Assembly (NCBI GenBank): GCA_024234165.1
Contig: JACKOP010000001.1
Coordinates: 1,054,001 to 1,118,000 of the forward strand
DNA from: Pseudomonadales bacterium
Lineage (GTDB): Bacteria; Pseudomonadota; Gammaproteobacteria; Pseudomonadales; UBA5518
Direction of reading: 5' to 3'
Length of the DNA stretch: 64,000 bases
Shown here one piece after another: positions 36,131 to 45,901 of this stretch. Made by a program: the position numbers and the translations under genes. Below the pieces are notes generated by a model. The model was not told where the DNA came from. It saw only the letters and a list, made by a program, of their open reading frames with translations, and made no database searches. Positions within the stretch are counted from its first letter, which is position 1. Every line of letters begins with the position of its first letter.

Positions 36131-36757
36131 TCAATACTGGACCACCATCGGGTCCAGGCTGCGCCACAGATACCAGGTCGCCACCGTTCGCCAGGGCGCA
36201 TGACGTGTGCCGTGCTCGCGCAGCATCTGCGCGCTCGGACGCTCGCCGCCCCGATAGAACATCCCTACCGCACGCTGCAGGCCGATGTCATCGACCGGCC
36301 AGACGTCGGGGCGACGCAGTCCGAAGATCAGGAACATTTCCGCAGTCCAGCGTCCGATCCCGCGCACCGCGATCAGCTCTGCGATCACGGCCTCGTCGTC
36401 CATGCTCTGCCAGCCCAGCGGATCGATGCGCCCGTCGTCGAAATGGCACGCGAGATCACGCAGATACTCGACCTTGCGTTGCGACAGCCCGCAGCCGTCG
36501 AGGTCGCCCGCGTCGAGCCTGGCGACCACATCAGGGCTGACGCTGGCACAGCGCGCGGCAAAACGCTCCCAGATGCTGTCGGCGGCCTTCACCGAAATCT
36601 GCTGTCCGACGATCGCGCGCGCCAACGTCTGGAACGGATCACCACGATCCGCCAGTACAGCATCCGGATAGCGTGCGATGAGACTCGCCAGAACCGGATC
36701 CTGCGCCGACAAATCGGCGCAGGCCCGCTTCCAGTAATGCGGTTGCCGTGTATTCAC
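36131..36757 (-). CDS. DNA-3-methyladenine glycosylase II (AlkA-like HhH-GPD)
   Basis: A 208-residue HhH-GPD glycosylase that removes alkylated bases. The helix-hairpin-helix with Gly-rich turn is VRGIGRWTAEMFLIF. The catalytic Asp is D157 in DVWPVDD, as in AlkA. The N-terminal extension of E. coli AlkA is absent, so this is the short form found in many proteobacteria. No FeS cysteines are present, separating it from the Nth/MutY groups. Confidence 0.88.
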   Translation of the reverse strand: MNTRQPHYWKRACADLSAQDPVLASLIARYPDAVLADRGDPFQTLARAIVGQQISVKAADSIWERFAARCASVSPDVVARLDAGDLDGCGLSQRKVEYLRDLACHFDDGRIDPLGWQSMDDEAVIAELIAVRGIGRWTAEMFLIFGLRRPDVWPVDDIGLQRAVGMFYRGGERPSAQMLREHGTRHAPWRTVATWYLWRSLDPMVVQY

Positions 36758-36797
36758 GCCGCGTGCTGCCGCGCCACCACGCCATCCCGCGGGTGCT

Positions 36798-37259
36798 TCA
36801 GTTCTGCACTTGCCAGTTGCCGTCGGCCGTACGGCAAGCCGTACCGTAGACCTTCTCGTTCTGCCCGCCGATCACCGCATCGACCGTGTATTCGCGACAC
36901 GGCATGGAATCGCTGGCGTAGGTTCGCGTTGGAACTACCGTGTACCGGGTATTGCTGTCGGGGTTGCGCCATGTCGATGGCACGCCCGTGCGTACGGTTT
37001 CGAGCGTCTCGGCCGTATGGCGCCGGTCGACCTCGTCCATCGTGATTCCGACCCGGCTGCCAACGTGCGAACCCAGCAGCGTCCCGGCGATGATTGCGGC
37101 AGTGCGACCATGCCCCCCGCCAACTCGCGAACCCAGCGCACCACCCAGCAGTCCTCCGACCACCATGCCGGCAGCCTCGTTCTGACCCTGGTAGGGGGTG
37201 CAGCCAGCGAGCGCGAGCACGGCAGCGCCCAGCAAGGTAACGATATTGCGTACGATCAT
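36798..37259 (-). CDS. Glycine-zipper (2TM) surface lipoprotein
   Basis: A 153-residue lipoprotein: lipobox LALAGC with C20. A glycine-zipper segment GMVVGGLLGGALGSRVGGGHGRTAAIIAGTLLGSHVGSRVG (two small-residue helices) follows, and the C-terminal domain YTVVPTRTY...REYTVDAVIGG is typical of the Rickettsia 17-kDa/RT0821 surface antigens. It should be lipid-anchored in the outer membrane. The function of the family in free-living bacteria is unknown. It is followed on the same strand, 40 bp downstream, by the glycosylase gene. Confidence 0.85.
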   Translation of the reverse strand: MIVRNIVTLLGAAVLALAGCTPYQGQNEAAGMVVGGLLGGALGSRVGGGHGRTAAIIAGTLLGSHVGSRVGITMDEVDRRHTAETLETVRTGVPSTWRNPDSNTRYTVVPTRTYASDSMPCREYTVDAVIGGQNEKVYGTACRTADGNWQVQN

Positions 37260-37367
37260 GCGATAGTCTCCCTGGATTCCGAACTGTCAAATGCCCATCC
37301 GCAGGCACGCCCTTATCAACGCGCAACCGGTATCACGGTTGACACCGCGCGCACGCAGGCCTGCGGC

Positions 37368-38540
37368 TCAGCCGAGCGCCTGGCGCAGATCCGCGATCAG
37401 GTCGGCCGGATCTTCCAGCCCCACCGACAGGCGCAACATGGCATCGCTGATGCCGCGCCGCGCCCGTTCCTCGGCACTCAGACCATGGTGCGTAGTCGTA
37501 CACGGCTGCGTGACCAGACTTTCGACACCACCCAGGCTGGGCGCCAGCGCGAACACGCGCAGGCGGTCCGCAACCCGCGACGCTGTGGTGCCGTCACCCG
37601 CCACCTCGATCGTCAGCATGCCGCCGAAGCCGTACATCTGCCGCTTCGCGAGCTCGTGACCCGCACAGCCCGGCAATCCCGGGTAGAGCACGCGGGCCAC
37701 CCGCGGATGACTTGCCATCGCCTCGGCGATCGCCTGCGCAGAAGCGTTCTGCTGGCGTACCCGAACGACCAGCGTGCGCAGGCTGCGCATCAGCAGGTCC
37801 GCGGTTCCCGGCGCCGGCATCGAACCGAGGTTCTTGCGCCAGTCCCACACCGGCAGCAGCAACTCGCTCGAGCCCATCAGCGCACCCGCCGTGAGATCGC
37901 TGTGACCGCCGAGGTATTTGGTCGCACTGTGCACGACGAAGTCGGCTCCGAGTTCGAGCGGACGCTGGTTGACCGGCGACGCAAAGGTGTTGTCGACCGC
38001 GAGGCGGGCGCCGTGCGCGTGCGCACGTGCCGCGATTTCACCGATATCGAACAGCTCGAGCACCGGGTTGGTCGGCGTCTCGAGGAATACCATTCGTGCG
38101 CCACCCGCCAGCAGGGCATCGAGCCGCCCGATCTCGCTGCCGAGAATCAGGTGCGTACTGATCCCCAGCAACGGCAGTTGCCGCGACAGCAGCTCCATGG
38201 TTCCACCGTAGGCATCTCCCACACACACGATGCCCTCGCGCCCGTGGGCAAGAAACAGTGCTGCTTCCGCCGCCATGCCGGAACTGAACGCCCACGCCGC
38301 CTCGGCACCTTCGAGGCCGGCCAGCGTCTGTTCGAGCGCCTGGATGCTCGGGTTCATCCCGTAGCGCGTATACAGGCTGCCTGGCTTGCGACCATCGATC
38401 ACATCGAGCAGATCTGCCGTGCTCGGGAAAGCGAAGGTCGTGGTGTTATAGACCGGCAGCAGCGCGCTGCCGTGGGCGTCGTCGAACGCATGCCCATGCA
38501 CACAACGGGTGGACAGACCGGCATGGGGGGGTATCGACAT
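37368..38540 (-). CDS. Cys/Met-metabolism PLP enzyme (cystathionine gamma-synthase/lyase-like)
   Basis: A 390-residue PLP-dependent trans-sulfuration enzyme with the Schiff-base lysine K208 in HSATKYLGGHSD, TPTNPVLELFDI, the SSGMAA loop and LAPSLGGVESLVTQP near the C-terminus. Cystathionine gamma-synthase, gamma-lyase and methionine gamma-lyase share this pattern and cannot be separated safely. No met operon gene is adjacent. It is divergent from the receptor at 38792. Confidence 0.88.
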   Translation of the reverse strand: MSIPPHAGLSTRCVHGHAFDDAHGSALLPVYNTTTFAFPSTADLLDVIDGRKPGSLYTRYGMNPSIQALEQTLAGLEGAEAAWAFSSGMAAEAALFLAHGREGIVCVGDAYGGTMELLSRQLPLLGISTHLILGSEIGRLDALLAGGARMVFLETPTNPVLELFDIGEIAARAHAHGARLAVDNTFASPVNQRPLELGADFVVHSATKYLGGHSDLTAGALMGSSELLLPVWDWRKNLGSMPAPGTADLLMRSLRTLVVRVRQQNASAQAIAEAMASHPRVARVLYPGLPGCAGHELAKRQMYGFGGMLTIEVAGDGTTASRVADRLRVFALAPSLGGVESLVTQPCTTTHHGLSAEERARRGISDAMLRLSVGLEDPADLIADLRQALG

Positions 38541-38791
38541 CGCAACCTCCTCGGCGCTTCCAACACCGGCGTTGCAGGATGCAACGGCCGTCTTTCACGG
38601 GGCCAGCATTCTGGACCCGGCACGCGAGCCTGTGCAAACGCCGGCGACAACCCATCCTGTGGCACAGTTCGCAGCAACATGGATCGTATGAACATTTTCA
38701 CAGCAATCAGCAGCCCGTTGCGAACACAATGCGCGCGCCGGCAAGGATGCCGCGAGGAGACAATCTCACCGCAACAAGGGGAATACGGGAA

Positions 38792-41041
38792 ATGCACAAG
38801 CAACTCGAACGATACGGCGCCCTGGCGCTGTCACTGGCGATTTCGCAACTGCTCGCCTCGCCTGCCGTGCTGGCGCAGGAGCGTCACGGCGGCGGAATCG
38901 AGGAAATGGTGGTTACCGCGCAGAAGCGCGAGCAAAGCCTGCAGGACGTGCCGATTGCGATCAGCGCATTCGGTGCCGACCAGATCGAGTCGCGTGGGCT
39001 CACCAATATCGAAAGCCTGCACGGACTCGCACCGAACATCCAGGTCAGCAAGGCACCCGGAAGCGCCACCGCCTCGCAGATCGCGATCCGCGGCAGCGCG
39101 CAGCAGAACCCGGCTCTTTACTGGGACCAGCCCGTAGGCATCTACGTCGATGGGGTATATATCGGCAAATCACTGGGATCGGTCTTCGACGTGGTCGACG
39201 TCGAGCGCATCGAAGTGCTGCGTGGACCTCAAGGCACGCTGTACGGCCGCAACACGCTCGCGGGCGCCCTGTCCTTCGTCACGCGCAAACCGAGCGGCGA
39301 GTTCGGCGGCTCGGCGACGATCAGCCTCGGCAACTACGGTGCACACACCACGAAGGTTGCGATGGACCTGCCGCGCGTGGGTATCGCCAGCGTATCGTTC
39401 GGCCTGCAGTCGGCGCAGCGCGACGGCTGGGTGAAGGTAGTCAACGGACCTACGCGCGAAGCCGCGTCGAAGGACGACTTTGCCGGTCGTCTGGCAGTGA
39501 ACCTGGCGTTTACCGACAACTTCGAGGCCGACTACCGTTTCGATACCACCGATATCGACCAGAAGCCGCCGCTGAACCAGCTCTATCGCAGCGATCTCGG
39601 CATTCCGGGCATGACGCCGACGAAACACCGGCTGAAAAGAGCAGCGCTGGACCTGGACACCTACGAAAAATCGGATGTCGACGGCCACTCGCTGACGCTG
39701 ACCTGGGACATCAACGATCGCCATACGCTGAAGTCGATCAGCGCCTACCGCAAGATGAACTGGGATGACGCGATCGACCTCGACGGCAGCATCGTTGCGG
39801 TCGCCCACACGGCGCGTGATGCAGAGTACGACCAGAAATCGCAGGAGCTGCAACTCGTCGGCAGCGGCGATCGCTTCAACTACGTCGCCGGCCTCTACTA
39901 CTTCAAGGACGATGGGTCGGTACTGAACCCGCAGACCTTCTTCTTCGGCACCTTCAACTTCGATTCGCGCTACGCGTTCACTGCCAAATCGGTGGCGGTA
40001 TACGGTCAGTTCGAATACGAACTCACCGACGCGCTCACGCTTACGCTGGGACTGCGCCGCACCGAAGAAGACAAGACGGGCACTCGCGTGCTCGGCGTGA
40101 ACTTCGCGCAAGGCTCGCCCTTCATCCCGTTGATCCCGGAGGGAACCAGGGGTTCCGACAGCTTCGCTGCGACCACGCCCCTGATCAGCCTCGGCTACGA
40201 TCTGAACGACGACCACAGCGTCTATGGGAAGTATTCCGAGGGCTTCAAGAGCGGTGGCTACAACGGCGAATTCAGCGGAGAGCTCGACTTCACGCCCGAA
40301 GGCATGGCTTCGCGCATCCATGAGGTGACGACGCCGTACAAGCCCGAGAAGCTGAAATCGTACGAGATCGGTTACAAGGGGATGTTCCTCGACGGGCGTG
40401 CGCAACTGAACGTGGCTGCGTTCTTCAACAAGAATGAAGACATGCAACTGTCGATCTTTACCGCGCAAGGCGCGTCGGGCTCCGTGGTGCGCAACGCCGG
40501 CGAAGCAGAAACCAAGGGCCTGGAGATCGAGGGCGTATTCGTTCCCTTCGACGGCTTGCGCCTGCAGGCGAGCTACGGCTACCTGGACTCCGAATACAAG
40601 AAGTTCATGGACGGTGGTATCGACCAGGCCAACAACCGCGCGATGATCCATGCGCCGAAGGACTCGTTCAACCTCCTCGTCGATGCACGGCTTGCCGAGA
40701 CCGACCATGGATCATTGCGTGCCATCGCGGACTTCACGTACCAGTCCTCATGGTATTCGTACGCGTACCAGCTCGCGGCGAGTGGCCCTGCGTACGACCC
40801 GTCGAAACCGATCGCCCGCAACTCCAAGGTGGGCTCGGTGGGGCTGCTGAACCTGCGCCTCGCGCTGACGGAAATGCCGCTCGGTTCGGGTCATGGCGAA
40901 GCGGCACTGTGGGTACGCAACGCGACCGACGAGAAGCACGTGTCGAACTTCATCGACTTCGGCCCGGGCTTCGGCAACTTGACCACCTCGTACTGGGACG
41001 ACCCCCGCATGTACGGCGCGAGCTTCACCTACCGCTGGTGA
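38792..41041 (+). CDS. TonB-dependent receptor (paralogue of 30797)
   Basis: A 749-residue receptor. The ATG at 38792 gives a signal peptide (AISQLLASPAVLAQ) and TonB box EEMVVTA near 37. Plug: VPIAISAFGADQIESRGL and VLRGPQGTLYGRNTLAGALS. The final residues are the aromatic FTYRW. About half the plug is identical to the 30797 receptor, including a shared block ending PSGEFGGS, so the two arose by duplication. Unlike its paralogue, it is followed by a wobble-containing terminator and copy E of the repeat element. Confidence 0.92.
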   Translation: MHKQLERYGALALSLAISQLLASPAVLAQERHGGGIEEMVVTAQKREQSLQDVPIAISAFGADQIESRGLTNIESLHGLAPNIQVSKAPGSATASQIAIRGSAQQNPALYWDQPVGIYVDGVYIGKSLGSVFDVVDVERIEVLRGPQGTLYGRNTLAGALSFVTRKPSGEFGGSATISLGNYGAHTTKVAMDLPRVGIASVSFGLQSAQRDGWVKVVNGPTREAASKDDFAGRLAVNLAFTDNFEADYRFDTTDIDQKPPLNQLYRSDLGIPGMTPTKHRLKRAALDLDTYEKSDVDGHSLTLTWDINDRHTLKSISAYRKMNWDDAIDLDGSIVAVAHTARDAEYDQKSQELQLVGSGDRFNYVAGLYYFKDDGSVLNPQTFFFGTFNFDSRYAFTAKSVAVYGQFEYELTDALTLTLGLRRTEEDKTGTRVLGVNFAQGSPFIPLIPEGTRGSDSFAATTPLISLGYDLNDDHSVYGKYSEGFKSGGYNGEFSGELDFTPEGMASRIHEVTTPYKPEKLKSYEIGYKGMFLDGRAQLNVAAFFNKNEDMQLSIFTAQGASGSVVRNAGEAETKGLEIEGVFVPFDGLRLQASYGYLDSEYKKFMDGGIDQANNRAMIHAPKDSFNLLVDARLAETDHGSLRAIADFTYQSSWYSYAYQLAASGPAYDPSKPIARNSKVGSVGLLNLRLALTEMPLGSGHGEAALWVRNATDEKHVSNFIDFGPGFGNLTTSYWDDPRMYGASFTYRW

Positions 41042-41049
41042 GTCAGCAC

Positions 41050-41084
41050 GCCACGGTCGGCTCCTGCCCGGCCGTGGCGTTCTT
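41050..41084 (+). terminator. Probable terminator after TonB receptor
   Basis: GCCACGGTCGG (41050-41060) pairs with CCGGCCGTGGC (41068-41078) with one wobble and a 7-nt loop, followed by GTTCTTC. It lies 8 bp after the receptor stop codon and precedes the repeat element. Confidence 0.65.
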
Positions 41085-41166
41085 CAGAGAGTGTCGCAAC
41101 ACATGACGAGGCGTTGTCACACGCCGCTCAGGTCAATGCTCGAAGGGCTTTCGCGACCGCCTCTCC
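41085..41166. repeat. Dispersed hairpin element, copy E (core deleted)
   Basis: This copy has the same ends as copy D: CAGAGAGTGTCGCAAC on the left and TTTCGCGACCGCCTCTCC on the right, with GTCAATGCTCGA inside the right flank as in D. The arms and the inner hairpin are gone, leaving about 80 bp. It looks like an internal-deletion derivative, placed between a receptor and a TetR gene and close upstream of the latter. Confidence 0.7.
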
Positions 41167-41249
41167 AGTCGCAACCAAAGGCAGCCAGCACAGCCGTGCA
41201 GGGCGTGGGATATACTCTGCCGCCACGCCGAGCACGGAACACCGCGCGA

Positions 41250-41878
41250 TGAAACCCACCGCCGAACGCGCCCTCGATGCTGCCGAGGAACTGTTCGCCG
41301 AACGCGGCTACCACGCGACCACGCTGGGCGATGTCGCCGATCGCATCGGCATCCGCGCACCCAGCCTGTACAACCATTTCCGCAACAAGGAAGCGCTGTA
41401 TCGTGCCGTACTGAACCGGCTGATCGAGCGCTTCAATGCACCACTCGCAGAACTGCGCGAAGGCACCCTGACGCGTGAACGCATCCGTGACTGGCAGGCC
41501 CGCGTGGTACGCATGCATATCCGCAACCCGCACCTGGCGCGCATCATCCAGCACGAAGCACTGAGCGGCGGGCCAGGCAGCGCGACGATTGCCAAGCAGT
41601 TGATCGAACCGATGATCGGCGGAACCGTCGCTGCACTGGAAGCCCTCGCCAGCGTGGACGACGAGGTGCGCCACCTGCTGTTATGGACCGTGATCGCCTT
41701 CAACAACATCGTGATGTCGTACGTCACGATGGCACCGATCTATCGTGGCGTGCTCGACATCGAACCACTCGGCGAGCAGGCGACGGAACGCCAGGTCGAG
41801 ATCGTGCTCCGCATCACCGATGCGTTCTGGCTGAGCGACCTCGGTGGCCGCCGTCGCAGGCGTACCACGAAGCCGTGA
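41250..41878 (+). CDS. TetR-family transcriptional regulator
   Basis: A 208-residue TetR repressor with HTH TTLGDVADRIGIRAPSLYNHF at about 27-47 and a C-terminal ligand-binding helix bundle of the TetR_C_36 type. The ATG follows GAGCACGGA. It is 110 bp upstream of the flavoprotein gene and probably controls it and possibly the receptors around it. Ligand unknown. Confidence 0.85.
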
Positions 41879-41988
41879 ATCCGCTGCCCCGATGCAGCGA
41901 TTCCCCAAAGCGGGGAAACGACAGCCCACACGTGCACGCCGTATGTCCAGACTCTGGACCGAGAGCAATCCGTGCGAGGCATCGAGTC

Positions 41989-43470
41989 ATGAACGGCAAC
42001 ACCCACGACGTCATCGTGATCGGCGCCGGCTTCGGCGGTTCCGCCTGCGCGGCGCTGCTCGCACAACGCGGCTTCAGGGTGCTGCTCGCCGAGAAGAACA
42101 ACGTCTCCGGCGGCAAGGCGATGACGCTGCACAAGAACGGCTTCACGTATCAGGCATGGCCCGTGATGGGAGCACCCGTGGTCGACAACTGGTGCCAGAA
42201 GCTGGTCGACACGCTGGGAGTGCAGGATCGCGTCACCCTCGTCGAATCGCGTTCCGGAAGCTATTACCGGACACCGCAGGGCGAGTACCGGGCGATGCCT
42301 GCGATGCCGGATAGTGGTGTCGATCCATTCGTGCTGTTCGACTGGCTCGGCATTCCGGCCGCCGAACACGAACGGGCGCTCGGCTTTTTCATGACGCTGA
42401 CGATGATGCCAGCGCACGAGATCACGACCCACGAGGGTCGCGACTTCGACAGCTTCCTGCGCGCTGCAAGGCTGCCCCGCTCGCTGTACGCATTCATCGT
42501 CAGCCTGTGCCTGGACGGCATGTACATGGTGCCGGTCGATCGCCTCGACGCTGCCGAAGCAATCCAGGGACTGCAGGACATCTACCTGCGTCGTGGCGGA
42601 CTGTTCTGCAAGGGCGGCTACGGACGCCTGTCCGACGCCTGCCTCGACGTGGTACGCGCAAACGGCGGCGAGGTGCTGTTGCACACGCGGGTCGAGCGCG
42701 TGCTGATCGAAGATGGTCGTGCCCGTGGAATCCGCGTTGCCTCGAGTGGTGCCGGTTCGCCGGACTGCTATCGGGCGCCGGTGGTGATCAGCAACGCGGG
42801 AATCCAGCCAACAGTGCTGAAACTCGCCGGCGAAGCGAGTTTCCCGCACGACTACGTGACACGCGTGAAGGCGCTGGTCCCCTCGTACGCGCTGCTCGGT
42901 TACCGCTATTTCCTGCGCCAGCCAGTGACCGAGCGTGGCTTTGGCAACGTATTCTCGGATACCAGCCCGTGGAGCAGGGAGCGCCTCGGCGCAGCCGACG
43001 CCGGGCACGGCTCACGCGAAGGCATTCTCTATTTCGAGGCGCAGAACAACTACGACCCTGACGCGGCGCCAACCGGCAAGCAGGTGATACTGACCGGCTC
43101 GTTCTGCCCGCCAGACCCGGCAATGAGTCGCGAATCGGCAATCGCCTGGGCCGATGCCGGCGAAGAGATCTTCTTCGGGCTGTTCCCGCAGGCACGCGAA
43201 CTCGTCGAAGACAAGGATCTGTACACCACGCGCAGCGTGTCCAACGCAACCCGCGACCCGACGGTCCCCGGCAGCGGCGGCGAAACGATAGGACTTGCGC
43301 AGATCGTGGGCCAATGCGGAAGCGACAAACCGTCGATCGAAACGCCGGTAAGCGGACTGTTCCTGGTCGGTTGCGACGCCGGCGGGCGCGGTATCGGCAC
43401 GCAGCAGGCGATCATGTCGGGATTTGCCGTGGCCGATGCAGTGAGCCAGCGCCTGCGCATCCGTGCCTGA
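41989..43470 (+). CDS. Phytoene-desaturase-like FAD oxidoreductase
   Basis: A 493-residue flavoprotein with the dinucleotide motif VIVIGAGFGGSACAALLAQRG followed by EKNNVSGGKA, and a C-terminal FAD-contact segment GLFLVGCDAGGRGIGTQQAIMSG. It resembles the CrtI/carotenoid isomerase and amine-oxidase superfamily (NAD(P)-binding Rossmann type). No phytoene synthase or other carotenoid gene is nearby, so a different substrate, perhaps a terpenoid or sterol, is likely. It lies downstream of a TetR gene and upstream of a receptor gene on the same strand, suggesting an inducible uptake-and-oxidation unit. Confidence 0.75.
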   Translation: MNGNTHDVIVIGAGFGGSACAALLAQRGFRVLLAEKNNVSGGKAMTLHKNGFTYQAWPVMGAPVVDNWCQKLVDTLGVQDRVTLVESRSGSYYRTPQGEYRAMPAMPDSGVDPFVLFDWLGIPAAEHERALGFFMTLTMMPAHEITTHEGRDFDSFLRAARLPRSLYAFIVSLCLDGMYMVPVDRLDAAEAIQGLQDIYLRRGGLFCKGGYGRLSDACLDVVRANGGEVLLHTRVERVLIEDGRARGIRVASSGAGSPDCYRAPVVISNAGIQPTVLKLAGEASFPHDYVTRVKALVPSYALLGYRYFLRQPVTERGFGNVFSDTSPWSRERLGAADAGHGSREGILYFEAQNNYDPDAAPTGKQVILTGSFCPPDPAMSRESAIAWADAGEEIFFGLFPQARELVEDKDLYTTRSVSNATRDPTVPGSGGETIGLAQIVGQCGSDKPSIETPVSGLFLVGCDAGGRGIGTQQAIMSGFAVADAVSQRLRIRA

Positions 43471-43601
43471 GAGAGAGAGGATGCCGCAAAACGTTCGGCG
43501 CGTACGAATCCGTCCTGCGCCTGCGCCTGTCCTTGCCGCCCTCACGAAAACGAACCACACTTCAGGGCGAAACCCTCATCCCGACAACAAGGAAAACGAA
43601 C

Positions 43602-45878
43602 ATGGCCAGGCAACAAACCATACGGGCGTCTCGCAGCAAGGCACTCGCGACCGGTATCAGCGCATTTGCAGCCGCGATCGCGTGCATCCCGCTGGCCCAC
43701 GCACAGGATGCCGCACCGGGAGGCGTCGCAGCGATTCTCGACGAGATCATCGTCACGGCGCGCAAGCGCGAAGAGGCCTCGCAGGACGTGCCGATGGCGA
43801 TTTCGGCACTCGGCGCCAGCCAGCTCGATGCATTGAAGATCCGTGACCTCACGAATCTGTCGGTACGCCTGCCGAACGTCGCGCTCGACGACGTCGGCAC
43901 CGCACGCGGTACCGCGAACTTCTCGATCCGCGGCCTCGGCATCAACAGCTCGATTCCCGGCATCGACCCGACCGTTGGCGTGGTGATCGACGGTGTCTAC
44001 GTCGGTCTCAACAACGGCCTGGTGTTCGATACCTTCGACCTGCAGAGCGTGGAAGTGCTGCGTGGACCGCAGGGCACGCTGTTCGGCCGCAACGTGACCG
44101 GCGGCGCCGTACTGCTCAACACGAAGAAGCCCGCAGACAGCTTCGAGTTCAGCGCACGTGCCGCGATCGACCAGGGCCCGGATGGTGGTCCCAGCAAGTA
44201 CCTGATGGGCAGCGTCGGCGGCCCCGTCAGCGACGGGCTGGCCGCACGGCTGACCGTTTACTACAACGACGACGACGGCTTCATCGAGAACCGTTTCGAC
44301 GGCAAGGATCTCGGCCAGTTCGAGCAGAAGATGGTGCGACCGGTGGTGGTGATCCGCCCGAACGACAAGGTCGAGCTGGTGTTGCGCTACGAATACAGCA
44401 AGGGCGACGGCGACGGCGTGATCGGGCAGAGCCACACCAACGGCTCGGGAGTTCCGGGCTACTGGGCCAACTTCAACCGCCACAGCTTCAACGTCTCGAT
44501 CGACGAGCCCGGCTTCATCACCTACGAGACCAACGCGTTCACCGCCCAGCTCGACTGGGATGTGGCATTCGGCGACGGCACCGTGACCAACATCTTCGGC
44601 TGGCGCGATTACGAGTCCGACGGCCTTGCCGACATCGACTCGCAGCCGCGCTGGCTGTTCCATGCACCGTCCTGGCTGAGATACGAGCAGAAGAGCAACG
44701 AACTGCGCTATCACGGGCGTTTCCACGACCAGCTCGAGGTGACCACCGGCCTGTACCTGTTCAGCAGCCAGATCGACTACCACGAACGCCGTGAAATGCT
44801 CGGCATTGCAACCGGAGGCGTCCGTCCGGCGGCAATATTCGACGGTGGAGGGCTGCTCGACACCGACTCATGGGCAGTGTTCGCGTCAGTCGACTGGGAC
44901 ATCGACGAGAGGTGGACACTGAACGCCGGCGTGCGCTATTCGGAAGAAGACAAGAGCACGAAGATCGCCTCGCTGAGCCGGAACATGAACCGGCCGTGCA
45001 ACGTCGTCAAGAGTGGCAACTGCCCGTTCGACTTCGTCGACAAGGACAGCTGGAACAGCGTGTCGCCGAAACTCGGCTTCACCTACCACCTGTCCGATCG
45101 GGCGATGTTCTACGGACAGTGGAGCCAGGGAACGCGCTCGGGCGGCTACAACATGCGCAACACCTCGTTCAACCCGCGTGACGTACCGGGCCCCTTCGAT
45201 CAGGAAACGGTGGACAGCATCGAATTCGGCTACAAGGCGACCTTCGAACGCGGCAGGCTGAATGCGGCGGTCTTCTACAACACGATCGACGACATGCAGC
45301 GCGAGATCAACCTGCCCGGTCCGATCGGCGTGATCCAGCTCGTCCGCAACACTGCCGAAGCAACGATCAAGGGGATCGAGATCGACGCAACACTCTCGCT
45401 GACGGACAACCTGGTCGCGCTGGCATCGGTCGGCATCACCGACGCCGGTTACGACAAGGTCCTCTACGATCTGAACGGCGACAGCGTGATCAACGGTACC
45501 GACAAGGCGCTCGACCTGCCGCGTGCCGCCCCGGTGACGTACACGCTCGGCCTCAACCACGACCTGCAACTCGGTGGCTGGGGCACGATGTCCTCGCGCG
45601 TCAGCTACGCATACCGTGACGAATCGGCGTATACCGACAACAACCTCGGCATCCTGGACGAGCAGAAACAGATCGACGCCGGAATCGACTTCCAGAGCGC
45701 CGGTGGCCACTGGGTCTTCTCGATCTACGGGCGCAACCTGCTGAACAAGGTCCTGCACGGCAACGACACCCAGTTGCCGACGTATATCTCGCAGACTCCG
45801 CTGATTCCGCTGGGTGGCACCTTCGCACCGCTGTCGAAGGGTCGCCGTATCGGCATCGAGGTGACGTACAACCTGTAG
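43602..45878 (+). CDS. TonB-dependent receptor (third)
   Basis: A 758-residue receptor with signal peptide ending CIPLAHAQ, TonB box DEIIVTA near 48, plug motif VPMAISALGASQL and VLRGPQGTLFGRNVTGGAVL, ending in VTYNL. It differs from the other two receptors in most of the barrel. Barrel motifs (ELRYHGRFHDQLEVTTGLYLF and WSQGTRSGGYNM) suit large hydrophobic or oligosaccharide ligands, but that is a guess. A hairpin element (copy D) follows 24 bp after the stop. Confidence 0.9.
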   Translation: MARQQTIRASRSKALATGISAFAAAIACIPLAHAQDAAPGGVAAILDEIIVTARKREEASQDVPMAISALGASQLDALKIRDLTNLSVRLPNVALDDVGTARGTANFSIRGLGINSSIPGIDPTVGVVIDGVYVGLNNGLVFDTFDLQSVEVLRGPQGTLFGRNVTGGAVLLNTKKPADSFEFSARAAIDQGPDGGPSKYLMGSVGGPVSDGLAARLTVYYNDDDGFIENRFDGKDLGQFEQKMVRPVVVIRPNDKVELVLRYEYSKGDGDGVIGQSHTNGSGVPGYWANFNRHSFNVSIDEPGFITYETNAFTAQLDWDVAFGDGTVTNIFGWRDYESDGLADIDSQPRWLFHAPSWLRYEQKSNELRYHGRFHDQLEVTTGLYLFSSQIDYHERREMLGIATGGVRPAAIFDGGGLLDTDSWAVFASVDWDIDERWTLNAGVRYSEEDKSTKIASLSRNMNRPCNVVKSGNCPFDFVDKDSWNSVSPKLGFTYHLSDRAMFYGQWSQGTRSGGYNMRNTSFNPRDVPGPFDQETVDSIEFGYKATFERGRLNAAVFYNTIDDMQREINLPGPIGVIQLVRNTAEATIKGIEIDATLSLTDNLVALASVGITDAGYDKVLYDLNGDSVINGTDKALDLPRAAPVTYTLGLNHDLQLGGWGTMSSRVSYAYRDESAYTDNNLGILDEQKQIDAGIDFQSAGGHWVFSIYGRNLLNKVLHGNDTQLPTYISQTPLIPLGGTFAPLSKGRRIGIEVTYNL

Positions 45879-45901
45879 AGCGCAGAAACCAGGTAGCGCA
45901 G

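Noticed and set aside
41989..43470. Carotenoid desaturase (CrtI) annotation
   Set aside because: No phytoene synthase or other carotenoid gene is nearby, and the family covers many unrelated substrates.
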